From Rhytidiadelphus loreus (Eukaryota; Streptophyta; Bryopsida; Hypnales; Hylocomiaceae), in assembly GCA_947034895.1 (NCBI GenBank), contig OX344762.1, forward strand, positions 43,876,760-43,940,759: 64,000 nt of DNA, given 5' to 3'. The position numbers and the translations under genes were made by a program. How positions within the stretch are numbered: position 1 is the first letter of the stretch; every line of letters starts with the position of its first letter. Shown in pieces: positions 15,455-26,354 of the stretch. The notes under the pieces are model-generated. The model had not been told where the DNA came from and did not search any database. It worked only from the letters and a program-made list of their open reading frames with translations.

Positions 15455-16703
15455 CATTAGAGAAAAAGGCAGCCCTCGGCTGGGCCGCCATAGAGTGACA
15501 ATCCACTCTATTATTTGAAGTCTAGAAACTTAGCAAATTTGTCAGATGTGAGTAGTCAAAGTGTTTGACTTTTGGCAAATTCCATCGGGTAACAATTTGA
15601 TTGTCTTCTGAAAACTGAATACATTAAGCAAGTTATTTTTTTTTGACACAAGTAATAATTAAGCAAGTTTTCTGTCTTTGCTTAATTTCACAACACCAAC
15701 AACAATGAGCTACTTACTTGATTTCAGTGTGGAAGAAGGTGAGGAGAGAAGGTCTTTATACAAGTGGGATAGGGGTAGGTACAACAACCCATGTGGGATA
15801 TGTGAATTACGACTAAGATGAGGAGCTTCACCACTCATAGTTATGTGAAAACGCAGAAAATGTGTTAAAAAACAAATTTTAGACCTCATTTAGGCATAGA
15901 AGAGTATCTTCTTTCAAAAATCTTTGGTCTAAAAAAAGTTGGGGAATCAAGTCAAGTTTTATTTACAAAAATCCGTTTCAAGTTTTGGCACTCCACATAA
16001 AAGTTATGGAAACATTTCAAAGAGGGTGTTTGAAAATGTTCAAAAAAATGACCCTTCCAACCCGTCTCTGGAATTTTTCCATAACTTTTATGTGAAGTGC
16101 CAAAACTTAAAACGGATTTTTAAAAATAAAACTTGACTTGATTTCCCAACTTTTTTTACACCAAATCTTTTTGAAAAAAGATACTCTTCTATGCCTAAAT
16201 GAGGTCTAAAATTTGTTTTTCAACACATTTTCTGCATTTTAACACAACTATGAGTGGTGAAGCTCCTCATTTTAGTCCTAATTAACATATCCCACATGGG
16301 TTGTTGTACCTACCACTACCCTACTTGTATAAATATAAAGACCTTCTCTCCTCACCACCATCCACATGAAAATGGTAATGAAGTGTATCATTAGTATGTC
16401 ATCCAAAAAAGGACTTGCATGGTAGATGGTCAAAGGACTACCTTTATCATTATTGTGTTTTCCACAACTTGGTTGGAGTGCAAGGTATTGTATAAATAGG
16501 GTTAACGTGCACTTAAAAACTTTCTTCTTGATTATTATAACCCTTGTACTTGGATTCCAAGCCATTGACAAGCATGAGACGCTGTGACAGAAGGTGAGCA
16601 AGAATAGGGAAAAAAAGAATTCCTAAGCAAATAAAGTTCAATCTGCAAAGTCCTTGGAGGGCTGTGGAGCGACCCTCCAAAGGCCTGCGATTTTCTCTAA
16701 TGT
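15455..16703. mobile_element. CACTA-like foldback element (1.25 kb) in copia integrase
   Basis: Inverted ends are CATTAGAGAAAAA at the left and TTTTCTCTAATG at the right. TAT at 15452-15454 and 16704-16706 is a 3-bp target duplication. Excising the element restores the integrase reading Leu-Thr-Ala-Tyr-Ser-Pro-His-Gln-Asn-Gly. Most of the interior (about 15720-16375) is a giant inverted repeat. No transposase frame is present. CA(T/C)TA ends and a 3-bp duplication place it near CACTA elements, though the second base pair of the motif is altered. Confidence 0.85.
15720..16375. repeat. Large inverted repeat (arms about 280 bp)
   Basis: The left arm, from GTGAGGAGAGAAGGTCTTT through CCACATAAAAGTTATGGAA, is mirrored by the right arm, from TTCCATAACTTTTATGTG through AAAGACCTTCTCTCCTCAC. 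Identity by eye is high over more than 250 bp. A transcript would fold into a long hairpin, so it could be a small-RNA precursor. Confidence 0.9.
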
Positions 16704-16706
16704 TAT

Positions 16707-17370
16707 GCAGTAAGCTGGTGAGAAATGCCTTGGGAAAGAAGATAGGTAGTGAATGCGGTGGAGAGGTATTCCTCGCCTCTGTCGCTACAAGGGTGCCTAT
16801 GCGTGAGGTAGAGGTCTCAACTAGGGCTTTGAACTGTTTGAAGTATTCAAAGGTTTGAGATTTGTCGGAGAGAAAATAAATCCAATTTTTTCTAGAAAAA
16901 TCATCTATAAATGTAAGAATGTACTTATTTCCATTTCAAGATGTGACAGGTAGAGGTCCATATAGATCATTGTGAACTAGCTGTAGTTTGCGGGTGATTG
17001 GTATGCATCTATATTTAAGAACACGGTCGGGGGGAAGTTTGCCCAACATGTAAGAAGAACAAACATGCTTGGTAAATGGAATAGCTGGGATCTCGGCTAC
17101 AAGTTGTTTGGAGGTCATGTGGTACAAGCTTTGAAAATTAATGTGTCCAATCTTTTGATGCCACAGTTGTATGTGGGCTTATATGGGGTGTTGTTTTTGT
17201 TGGCAGGTCTCAGGCGGAGGAGAGATCAAGGTTTATACCAAAGAACTTGAGGTGGGTAGCGGATCAGATGGGTCCGGGAGCTGTACTGAAGTTTGAAGTG
17301 CAATGGGAGCGGGTGTGCTATCAACTACTCTATAGAGGTTATTCTTGGGATCTTGAATCCCATGGAGAAA
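16707..17370 (-). pseudogene. copia integrase N-terminal and core fragment
   Basis: The minus strand encodes, in order, text of the pre-integrase zinc region (HMTSKQLVAEIP, KHVCSSYMLGKLP), the first catalytic segment as LQLVHNDLYGPLPVTS, KYILTFIDDFSRKNWIYFLS, and DRGEEYLSTAFTTYLLSQGI, which holds the second catalytic Asp. Frameshifts are needed near DRGEEY, so the gene is dead. It is bounded by the foldback insert at 16703 and the MITE at 17371. Confidence 0.9.
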
Positions 17371-17583
17371 CACTAGAAGAAACTCGTGTTTAATGTGACG
17401 AGCTTGATTTTTCTTGACAGATTTTTCTAGACATCCACAATAGACAAAAGTCAAAACCATGTTTTTATGTCATTTATAACATCCACTATAACATTAAAAC
17501 ATGGTTTTGTCTATTGTAGATGTCTAGAAAAATCTGTCAAGAAAAATCCAGCTCGTCACATTAAACACGGGTTTCTTCTAGTG
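17371..17583. mobile_element. CACTA-type MITE (213 bp) in copia, AAA target duplication
   Basis: Termini are CACTAGAAGAAACTCGTG and its inverted complement ending TTTCTTCTAGTG, with long mirrored arms through GTGACGAGCT and AAATCC. AAA flanks both sides (17368-17370, 17584-17586). It is nearly identical to the copy at 23616-23821, which suggests comparatively recent activity of this family. Confidence 0.93.
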
Positions 17584-19262
17584 AAAGATTTGATCGGTGT
17601 GAATGTTATTGTAGATAGTACAAGTCTTAGATTCAAATAGGACTTTGTATCTTACGTCTATTAGCTTGCCAATAGAAAATAAGTTGGTACTAACACCTGG
17701 CACATATAAAACAGGAAAGATGTTCTTTATTTCGCCAGAGACATTGGTATGAGATATAGTTCCTTGTCCAGCCACAGCCCACAGGCCATTAGGGGAGATT
17801 TCAGCTACTCGGGAGATTATTTCAGGGTTGTTCCCATTGCTGGGAACTAGTCCTGTACAGTCAGAATATAATAATATTAAAAAATTAATTAATTAAAAAT
17901 ATTAAAATATTAAAATTTTAATAAAATTTTAATAATAAAATTTTTAATGAAAAATAATAATTTTTTTAACAAAAAATATATTAAAAAATAATATCTGACG
18001 TGGCCGTCTCTTGGCCATGTTAGATCAGCGTTCCCATAGCCTTCCTGCAGTCCAAGAACTCACAATCTCTTAAAACGTAGAAATCTCCCCTAATGATGAT
18101 TTGCCCACCAACAACACGGATGTAAGGAATTGGAGAAGGAACTATTAGTTTAGGAGACTAGGATTGTTGGTAACATGGGAGGAGGCTCTGGAGTCCAGAA
18201 ACCAATCATCTTCGATGACTATGGAGATGATGCAAGCATGGATATGTTGATTATGTTCTTCTTGTGCCGTGTCACCTAGGAAGGCATCAAACCAAGCTTG
18301 TCCGTGCGTTGTTGTAGGATCTCAATCATCAAGTGGATCATCGTCCTCATATTCTTCAATCTCTGCTAAGTTAATTTGCGGATGAGTGTGTGGTTGGGGC
18401 AATTTTTGCAACTGTAGCTGCATCGCCTTGATACGGTCTTTAAGTGTGATGCATGTGCAGTCGCGAGCTAAATGTCTTGGCTTCCCACATTGATGACAAT
18501 AAATGATCGAAGAAGGTGATGAGTCAATGCGTTGTTGGTAGTTTGGGTTGAGTCTGTGTTGTGTTCATTCGAAGATGCTCCGCGACCTCAGTTGGATCGG
18601 CCACGCGTCGAAATACCTTAGAAGGAGGCGCGGTTGTGACGAGTAAAGTTCACAGATTCCTCTATATCTCATTGTTTATCTAGGGTGCAACTCAGCTCTT
18701 CCTAGAGAAGAAGTCCTTCGAGTTCGGGAAATGATGGTAAGCGATCTCGACCCTTTTGGATTTGTTTGAATGTGGCCCAACTCTTAGGCAAATTGTTGAG
18801 GGTGAGATCCACAAGATCTTCATCTAATGTTGTGATCTCCAGGTTTGCCAATTGTGTCACTAGGAGGTTTATCTGTTGAAGGTGGTCCCCTATCTATTTG
18901 CCCTCTGAGAGCCTGAGAGAATAGAACTGTTCCTTCAATGCTAGACATCGAAAAGAACTCCTAACATTGCACATGCTTCTCAGTCGTTCCTAGATAGCTT
19001 TAGGATTGGTTAAATGAATGACGCTAAGTATGATCGAGTCTTTTACTGTAGAGATTATGAGTCTACCAGCTCGAAAGTGTAGTTCCACTTTACGCTCATT
19101 GATTACTGCAGGTGCAAAAATGGAGTTTGGAGATGGCGGCGGGGTGTTGATCGGTGCCACTGCTGGTGCTCCTACTCCCCGTTCCTTGTCCCGGTGTGCT
19201 GATGGCGTCGCTTGTTGAATTGGTGGCGTCGCTAATTGAGCCACCAGTAACTGTTCGGTCAC
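17584..19262 (-). pseudogene. copia gag, protease and pre-integrase remnant
   Basis: Reading along the minus strand, gag begins near 19262 (MTEQLLVAQLATPP). A CCHC zinc knuckle, CHQCGKPRHLARDC, lies at about 18465-18510. A protease active-site stretch, WFLDSRASSHVTNN, lies at about 18160-18210 and has Arg where the family has Gly (DSGA). A pre-integrase stretch, FPVLYVPGVSTNLFSIGK, lies at about 17660-17715. Several stops and an almost pure A/T block (about 17866-17993) interrupt the frame. The order and motifs are those of copia. Confidence 0.9.
17866..17993. repeat. Nearly pure A/T block within the copia remnant
   Basis: About 125 bp consist almost entirely of A and T (TAATATTAAAAAATTAATTAA-like). 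It lies between the protease and pre-integrase segments, where a copia element should be coding. It may be an inserted AT-rich element or a microsatellite expansion. I did not find clear terminal repeats. Confidence 0.6.
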
Positions 19263-19533
19263 TTATAGGTTTGACGTACCTCTACAAACCTTCCTGCATG
19301 AGCATAAGTTAGACTTTATAGCTCCATATTAAGTAATTGGCGGGTTCGGCTAACTTCATCGTCTCAGGTACGTCTCTAACATTGGAGTCTATTGCGATAT
19401 TTGTATCTGACCTGTAGCGGCTTCGTCAGCTAGTCTAAGAGTGTCTTAGTTGCTAAGGAGGAACACTAATCACGAGTGAGTATTTAAACTTCTGATGTAA
19501 CACAAGTGTCTGAGACTACTTGACTGACCTAAC

Positions 19534-19545
19534 GCTCTGATACCA
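19534..19545 (-). other. copia primer binding site (initiator Met tRNA)
   Basis: TGGTATCAGAGC on the minus strand sits immediately downstream of the 5' LTR. This is the well-known plant copia primer site complementary to the 3' end of initiator methionine tRNA. Confidence 0.95.
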
Positions 19546-19748
19546 TGTTGCACTATCAATTGTAACCAAATAATGTATAATGATCTAACGATCAGGTACC
19601 TCAAATGTTAGAAAGAGAGCTAAGTGAAGAGACTAAGATATATACTAATTGGGGAAGCTAACCTATGTTCATCCAGGGGATGAATCTTAGTGATTCACTG
19701 AGAGCTACTGACATGGATGTAACCCTAAGTGAGGATTTTAGTCCAACA
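19546..19748 (-). repeat. copia 5' LTR (203 bp)
   Basis: It starts TGTTGCACTATCAATTG and ends TTTTAGTCCAACA on the plus strand. Compared with the 3' LTR it has substitutions and an extra stretch around GGGGAAGCTAACC. Confidence 0.93.
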
Positions 19749-20109
19749 CATCTATCTAACAACTGTTGGATCCAAGGGTTGATGTGTCTTGGTAGTTCAA
19801 GTTTGTGACCCTGAAGGCCAAGATTGTAATCCTTCAAACAAAGAACTTGGAATGGCATAAGGTAGGTGGCTCGAATTGTGCCCCACTTCTTGGAACCGTC
19901 CCTACAAGAGGCTCTGAAATGGGCACTAAGCTATTTTGAAATGGACTTTTGATAATGTGAGAGCTTAATAAGGTTTGTTAGATGTTGGTTTATACTTCAC
20001 ATATGGTGTAATAAGAGCCAAGGTGGGTCGATTTTGAACTAAGAGTGAATACAAGACAAGTGTCAACTTCATTTTTGCAAGAAACACATTTACGGCTCAA
20101 CATCCTTTT
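19749..20109. other. Spacer between the copia element and the tandem repeat
   Basis: No gene-like feature was seen in this stretch. Confidence 0.5.
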
Positions 20110-20635
20110 ACTAAAATGATACTCAGTCACTCATTAATTATTATATTGATATGAAATTTTAGAAACACAAACTAGACTAGTAGGCTCAACTTTTCCAATA
20201 AAAAATATTGAAAACAGACCTTGTATGAAGAAGTTATAAGCCACCGAAGTTCACTATGATTGAAGAATGTCAGGATTTAGAACTTCGAATTGCTCCCAAA
20301 CATTCAAAACAACTTGACATGAAAATTTTACCACAATAACTAGACTTCAAGGGGAACATGACCCAACAAATTTTATTGAAAACAAACTTAGAATGAAGGA
20401 GATAGAAGCCCCCAAAACTGCAGCCAACAAATGTAGTTTGGTGAACTCAAATTGAACTTGTGAACTTCGATTGGCTCCCAAAAAATCTGTATAACTTGGA
20501 TTGATCTGAAGATTTTATCACACAAACTAGAAGAGAGAGCGCAAATTTTTCAACAAGTTTTATTGAATTTGGAAATTGGATGCAAAAGTTACAACACTTT
20601 GAATTGAACTTGAAAGTATGTGAAGACAATATTGA
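20110..20635. repeat. Three-unit degenerate tandem repeat, period about 170-185 bp
   Basis: Anchors GATATGAAATTTTAGA (about 20147), GACATGAAAATTTTACC (about 20315) and GATCTGAAGATTTTATC (about 20502) recur with the same following text (ACAAACTAGA-like, then TTTTATTGAAAAC-like, then GATG/GAAGxxGTTA-like). No reading frame is shared between the units. Confidence 0.75.
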
Positions 20636-20686
20636 TTCCTTGGGGTGTTTAGGGCTTCAGTTTAGTAAAGGTCACATTTAGGAACC

Positions 20687-20705
20687 TTAACCCCTCATCG
20701 CCCAT
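20687..20705. mobile_element. Candidate TTAA-flanked piggyBac-type end
   Basis: TTAA (20687-20690) is followed by CCCCTCATCGCCCA, which matches the terminal repeat of the MITE at 26114 (CCCCTGAGCGCCCA) at 12 of 14 positions. It may be the 3' end of the element that carried the transposase relic at 21753-23560. The matching partner end was not located with certainty. Confidence 0.5.
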
Positions 20706-21752
20706 GCTTGAATGCATTGGAAACTTGGTTTGGGGGGACCGTTCCGCAAATTGTCGTGTAATGTGAGATTGGGGTGGAATTGACAAATTTGACCATAGAG
20801 ATTGGAGGATGCCTTCTCGGCAGGGTTGGAGCTTTTGTCTGATTTGTTGTTTGCCGTTCCGATTCTTTGTAATTTTGCACAGATCTTGACAAACTTCTGA
20901 CACTTTATGCACTTTTTGCACGGCCCAAGGTACTTTGTGATTCATCACGACCTCATTGATTCATGCCTGGGACCGAAAATTTGTAAGTATGTCCACAAAG
21001 GTGTCTCTAGCATGAGTAGCGTCTGGAGAAAATTTCAAAGCAATTCACAAAGTTGACTAATTGATTTGTGGCTTGACATTTGCAAGCTCACAGACTTCTC
21101 TGCCCAGGGTACCGGCTTTGGCCTTTACCTGTGACCTCCTAACGCCGGTTGCCCTAAATGTGGCGAAGGTGCACGGAGCACGAAAGGATCAGTCAGACTA
21201 AACACAGCACCGTCGTAATGAATGACAGCAACAATCAAGCAACATTTATACAATTCAAAGAACTTGGATGCTCATCAATATAATGTATGGTGACGACTCA
21301 CTTTGGCCAAAATAAAATTCAAATTCAAAAGAATTCCCAATCGTACCAGCATGACTAAAATTGTGTAAAACTTGCGGTTCTACACACTGAGTATTCCTAG
21401 ACTCTACCGCAATTCCAAAATGGAAAATCAGTTCCTACTCACAAATCTAAATTCTAAACATCATCTCATTCCCATAATTTGCCCAAGTGGCAATCTAGCC
21501 CCTCCCTACAACTACAAATGCTAATGGAAATCGCAAATTCTACAGATTGAGCGCAGAGACTATGAACCCCCATCCTTGCAACTACAACTGCCAAAGGCAG
21601 TATCATCGTAGTTTGACAACATCAACGGCATCTTTGTCTACTTCGACGGCCGCTCTTGTTGACAGACCCCGGAGACAAAGGATGCTGACCCACCAACCAC
21701 TCTACACACACAAAACGACGACAAGGTTAGATTACTAAGATAACCTTAGCGC
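20706..21752. other. Presumed non-coding piggyBac flank
   Basis: No recognisable gene. The stretch lies between the candidate TTAA end and the transposase C-terminus. Frames at 20649-20948 and 21547-21738 resemble no family. Confidence 0.45.
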
Positions 21753-23560
21753 CTACTTCTCTGGAGAGTGGAGCTTGCCAAAGCATGGCTCATCGCAGCA
21801 GGGCATCCATCCATAGGCTTTACAAATCCGCCGTTGCTTCTTCTTACAAAGCCTGCACCGTTTTCGAAGTCCCTCTAGGTGCGTTACTGTGTAATAGATA
21901 GCATCATGCCTATTGTTGTGAGGGCTACAAGTTCGTGGAGGTGGGATTGTGGGTTCAATCAACGACTTGGCGACATCTAAATAAAACCCCAACCATCCTC
22001 CCATACACTTTTTCTTCCTCCAGAGCATGTGGTCCCTATAAGGCACCCACGCATTTTGAAAGGAAGAATCTAAAGTAAAATAAAACAACTTATGCCACCA
22101 TTTTTGGATGTAGAACTGGACTGTGTAGTCGCGCGGCATTTGGTCAACCAAATCCACACCTCTCATGTGGACTTGGTACTCTACTTACTGCGGAGTTGTG
22201 GGAATCTCTTTCCACTCACCCTTCAGCCACCTCAACGCCACAGCATCTCCAAGAGGATTCGCGCTAGTACTTAAAAATGAGACAGGCTTGGAGTGGAACC
22301 ATGTAGTGGCTGCCATCTTCTACAAGCGATGCATTTGCCAAAAGAGGGTTGCTCGGGAATGCTCTCCTCGCTTCATGCCCATGAGTTGCGTTGGAAATCC
22401 CACATGAGTCCCCTTCACAGTTCCTGTAGCATAGATCCCACGTTAGAAGAGGGAGTGAAACAACTGGGGTGATGTGAAAAAATTGTCACACACCACCGTG
22501 TGTCCCCTATGCTCCAATCTTGTCATGAGCTGATGAACAACTTTCTCTCCCTGAGATACTTCCACCTCCCCTCTATTCTTCCCAAGGTAAGGTATAATGT
22601 TGTAGATATACTTACTGGGATTCAAAACTGCTACCCAACACTTGATCCCGTATTTCGTGGGTTTAGTTGGGATGTACTGTCGTATTGGGGAGAAGTGGCC
22701 GCACTAGGCAATCATGACTTCATCACAAGTAACAAACTTTTCACAATTGAAAAGCTCCCGGGACCTCGTGACGTAGTGCTCAATCACCCAATGAACTTTC
22801 CCGATTTTATCGTATGTTGGAGCTAATTTGTTCTGGCACAAAGTCCTGTTGTCAACACAATGCAAACAATGAAACAGGCATTCAAAGCAATCTCGGCTCA
22901 TCACGTGGAGTATAATCCCACACTTCCAAAAAGGATCTCGACTCCAATATTGACAGATAGATGGAGATAACTTCAACCTCATCAAAATGACCACGCCAAG
23001 GAATGCCCAGAACTCCACAAGATTTGTGTCCCTCCATTTTGGACCACTGTTCAAGCCTGCAAGTCGGCCTCTCCTTTGTGGGTCGGCCACCACCGTGCAT
23101 TGGTGATGAGTATACAAATTCGTCTGCTTCACCAACTCCGAAATTGTTTTTTGGTCCCACCAGAGGTTGAAGAAGTACCTGAGTTGCTACTTGTTTTGTC
23201 TATATCATTGCGTAGGGCCGGGGTGTGGGCCAGTGAACTCAGAAGGATTCCCATCCAACACTGAAGTGCCGTGGCCCTACTCGGAATCGGCATACTCACG
23301 ACGGGTGCATTCTAAAGGTGCTTTGGGATCCTAGTCTAGGTGTGAGAATTCTTCATAAGCTATCAAGTCAAATTCAAAGTCATTGTTCACGAGGTCCTCA
23401 CTACCACTAAAAATTTCCCAATTGGAATTATCATCGGAAGATGAATTACCTATGAAATCTTGGAAGGTTGCATCCAAGAAGCGTCCTATAAATCGGAAGT
23501 CCACTCGTCGTAATGATCAAGAGGCCCGTAGTCGGAGCAATCGATGGCGGTCTGGAAGCA
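21753..23560 (-). pseudogene. piggyBac-family transposase (DDE_Tnp_1_7), broken by stops
   Basis: PiggyBac transposases cut and paste DNA at TTAA sites with a DDD catalytic triad. All three triad segments are visible on the minus strand: VTCDEVMIA (about 22710), HTVVCDNFFTSP (about 22470) and MRGVDLVDQMPRDY (about 22130). The family text WWHKLFYFTLDSSFQNAW follows the third. A C-terminal Cys-rich finger (CRLCKKK, CDEPC, near 21775-21850) ends the frame. Upstream, FWAFLGVVILMRLKLSPS and an acidic N-terminus (NSSSDDNSNWEIFSG near 23420) fit too. The frame is shared throughout but carries in-frame stops, for example just after EVMIA and after FHSLF, plus others upstream of 22920. It is therefore inactive. 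Its start cannot be fixed. Confidence 0.9.
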
Positions 23561-23615
23561 ACGACCTCGCCTCAGTGGTGTGTGCAATCCATTGTCGCCC
23601 GTCAGTTGTGGCACA

Positions 23616-23821
23616 CACTAGAAGAAACTCGTGTTTAATGTGACGAGCTTGATTTTTCTTGAAGGATTTTTCTAGACATCCACAATAGACAAAACCATGT
23701 TTTTATGTCATTTATAACATCCACTATAACATTAAAACATGGTTTTGTCTACTGTAGATGTCTAGAAAAATCCGTCAAGAAAAATCCAGCTCGTCACATT
23801 AAACACGGGTTTCTTCTAGTG
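23616..23821. mobile_element. CACTA-type MITE (206 bp), ACA target duplication
   Basis: This is the sister of 17371-17583, with the same CACTAGAAGAAACTCGTG terminus and inverted end. ACA flanks both sides (23613-23615, 23822-23824). It lies just upstream of the transposase N-terminus. Confidence 0.93.
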
Positions 23822-23824
23822 ACA

Positions 23825-25880
23825 GCTGCGAGAAAGATAGAGTCCGATCCCATTGGGGATCCGCATTGGTTGTATACATCATTAGTGATGACATCATGTG
23901 GAGGTGACGGAATTCATGGAGACTGAGTATTGGGACCCCGTTCAATGGTGGGCCATAAGCGCCAATCCAAGCATATACAATTACTGACTCGGACTTGGTG
24001 GTAGCCTACGCCCCCTTGAAATTGCACTCCAAAAAACTGAATTCCGTCTTCCAATAGAGCCAATAGAGGCTCTCCATGAAAGGCATTCAGCCCCCTCCAT
24101 TGATCCGATTGGAATCCTAATATTTCAAGCCACACCCAAACACCCTCTGGCAACATTGTGCCCTCCCTGTTATTTGGTCCATTTTCCTAGCAAGGCAGAG
24201 TGTCCCTTGGGAGTGGTAGGGATCCCTCACCTCGACACGCACTGACCTCTGGAGATACTTCTTGGACCCAATCATGAACACGAGTTTCTCGGTCAAAGGC
24301 ACCTTGCAAATTTCCACATTATCGCAGTGAATTGCTTGAAGGTCCAGGAGATGCACACATTCGCAAAGGCTCTCCTAGTGGTGACCAGTGAGGAGGGGTA
24401 GAAGATGCTGGATTGCTCTGCAGTGGTGAAGATGTTCCGGTAGGTGGGCCACCTTGGCGTGATTAGGGCCCAGGTCCCAATCTCACTCGCCTGGCAGTTT
24501 GACCCTTCAATTTGGGCGACGAGTGGGGTTGCACAACCGAATTCACCGCATTCCTGGGCTGTAACCTCGGCAGTGTTCGAGAATTCATATTGATGGTGGG
24601 CACCATTCATCCACACGGGCCATCTTTCCGGTCCCGGCCTTGTCGTCCACGCCGCCCTCCCTGTTGCCCCTCCACAGCCATTGCAGTGCATCCATGTTGT
24701 CGACCTCCTTCCATTACATGCACGGGTTGAGCTCTTGCACCATCTTGAGCCGGATGTACTGCAAGGAAGGTATTACCAACAATTTCAGCACCTCTCCCCA
24801 ATCTTCTTCCTCCCCGTCTCCCCCCTCATCTCCCCCGAGCGCATGTGGCTTGATGAGATTGATCCCGAATCCCTAAAATTGAGTTGGCCTCTAATCTTGT
24901 CATGACCTGAATTTGGGTGCTTGGAGGTTTGTCTCGTGGCAATTGTGGAGCGTTGTGCCCTAATTGCATCGAGACCCTCTGTTGTGTGATTTCAAGTGTA
25001 GGTGTTTCCATTGCTGGTAGTGTGAGGACTACCAGAGGTTGTTGTTGGGGCACTTTTTGCCGCAATCATTTGGCTACATTGGATCTCGCAAAGGCCTTCA
25101 TGATTTTCATCAAGGTCTAGCCACAACTTTGTTCGGATAAACAAATAGATAAATGCAGGAATTCCACGAGGGTCTCCTTCCGCAATCCTCTATTTCCACT
25201 CCAATGCCCAAGCAATGTGTATGTAGCACAAGTGTCTCCACGCCTTGTTTGAAGGATTCTGTGGCCACGCATTGGAGTTGGGCACCTCAAGGTCGAATAG
25301 GAGGCAGTCGTGCAAGCAATTGACCACCCTTTATACAACTTCAACACTACTGCTCTTTGCCTTGGCCCATTCATGAAGAATATGTTGGATATCGCTAACT
25401 TCTTCCATCGTGGCTCTTCCATAGTACAAGGCGCTTGTCATTCCAATAGGCCGCCACAAATTGCAATAGGTAATCACATGTGAGCATAAGAGGTGGGGTG
25501 CCCACAACGTCGACCGCAACACACTGGAAGCACAACTCAACTCCGCAGAATGATTGTGTTGCCGCGCCTCTCCACTCCTTTCGCTGAAGAAGCCCCGATG
25601 ACAAGTACCAGATTGCATTGTCTCAACAATGCCGTGCATCGTTGTTGCCGTCCGTGTTGTGCATTCACCCCACGGCACCAGTGAAATCGCAGCAGCACAA
25701 CTACGTCTCCTCCATTGCGTACCCGCCTCCCTCCCCTCTGGACACATCCAAGGTTCAACGGCTTGAGACCGCCAGTCGCCGGCCAAAATCCGGAAATATA
25801 GGACAAACGGCCTTATCCCAAGTTTACCCTTGCACCAATCGGGGTAACATCTCTCACGGATTGTACACCTTTAATTGATG
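23825..25880 (-). other. Unrecognised GC-richer block, possible second ORF region of the piggyBac unit
   Basis: Compared with its surroundings this stretch is GC-rich and has several overlapping frames of 65-150 codons on the minus strand (24117-24356, 24293-24691, 25331-25786), none open over the full length. Text such as EKLVFMIGSKKYLQ looks protein-like, but I could not assign a family. It may be a decayed second gene or a captured host fragment. Plus-strand frames are equally long in places, so even the strand is uncertain. Confidence 0.35.
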
Positions 25881-25984
25881 GCAATTGCGCAGACATCATC
25901 CTGACACCCGCCCCTCACTGCATCATAATTGCGCCTGACAAATTTGTCCCTCACCGCTGCGTTTTTCATAAATGCTCAAAAAAA

Positions 25985-26109
25985 TGCTCATAAATGCTCA
26001 AAAAAATATGAAACCACTTGTGTTACATTTCGCATCAATTTTTCTTCAAGTGAAAAATAAGTGAAAATATTTTCATGCATCTGAAAACCACAAAAAGGCC
26101 CAACAGACC
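25985..26109. repeat. Dispersed repeat, inverted relative to 39018-39150
   Basis: The complement of this stretch reads GTTGGGCCTTT...AGATGCATGAAAATATTTTC...AAGTGGTTTCATATTTT. The same order is found at 39018-39150. Both copies abut a TTAA on the same side. Confidence 0.75.
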
Positions 26110-26113
26110 TTAA

Positions 26114-26354
26114 CCCCTGAGCGCCCAGAGCAAATTCACTGAAATCCATACCTTTTCCACTTCAATCCACTCAAGCTTTCTTCTAAGAAGAGATACACAT
26201 AATCCAACTGTACCGATTGATATTCAAGAGGGACCAAGAGGTGTGGAGAAAAGGACTTGTCCTTTGACTGTACTACTCAAAAGATTATGATGGTCAAACA
26301 AGAATGTTTTTCAAAATAGAGAGGCCAGATTTTGGCCTCTTGGGCGCTCAGGGG
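26114..26354. mobile_element. piggyBac-type MITE (241 bp) with TTAA duplication
   Basis: The element begins CCCCTGAGCGCCCAGAG and ends CTTGGGCGCTCAGGGG, an inverted repeat of about 14-15 bp, and is exactly flanked by TTAA (26110-26113 and 26355-26358). TTAA target choice and CCC-starting ends are hallmarks of piggyBac elements. It has no ORF. Confidence 0.9.

Larger units (their letters stand above)
9307..19748 (-). mobile_element. Ty1/copia LTR retrotransposon, decayed and nested
   Basis: A minus-strand copia element with all structural landmarks: 3' LTR 9307-9482, polypurine tract 9483-9493, decayed gag-protease-integrase-RT-RNase H in copia order, primer binding site 19534-19545 and 5' LTR 19546-19748. 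The flanks TATCT (9302-9306) and CATCT (19749-19753) are a 5-bp target duplication with one mismatch. Removing the inserts 11885-15312, 15455-16703 and 17371-17583 leaves about 5.5 kb, a normal copia size. LTR divergence, indels between the LTRs and stop codons show an old, inactive copy. The three inserts came later, since each interrupts retroelement sequence. Confidence 0.95.
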
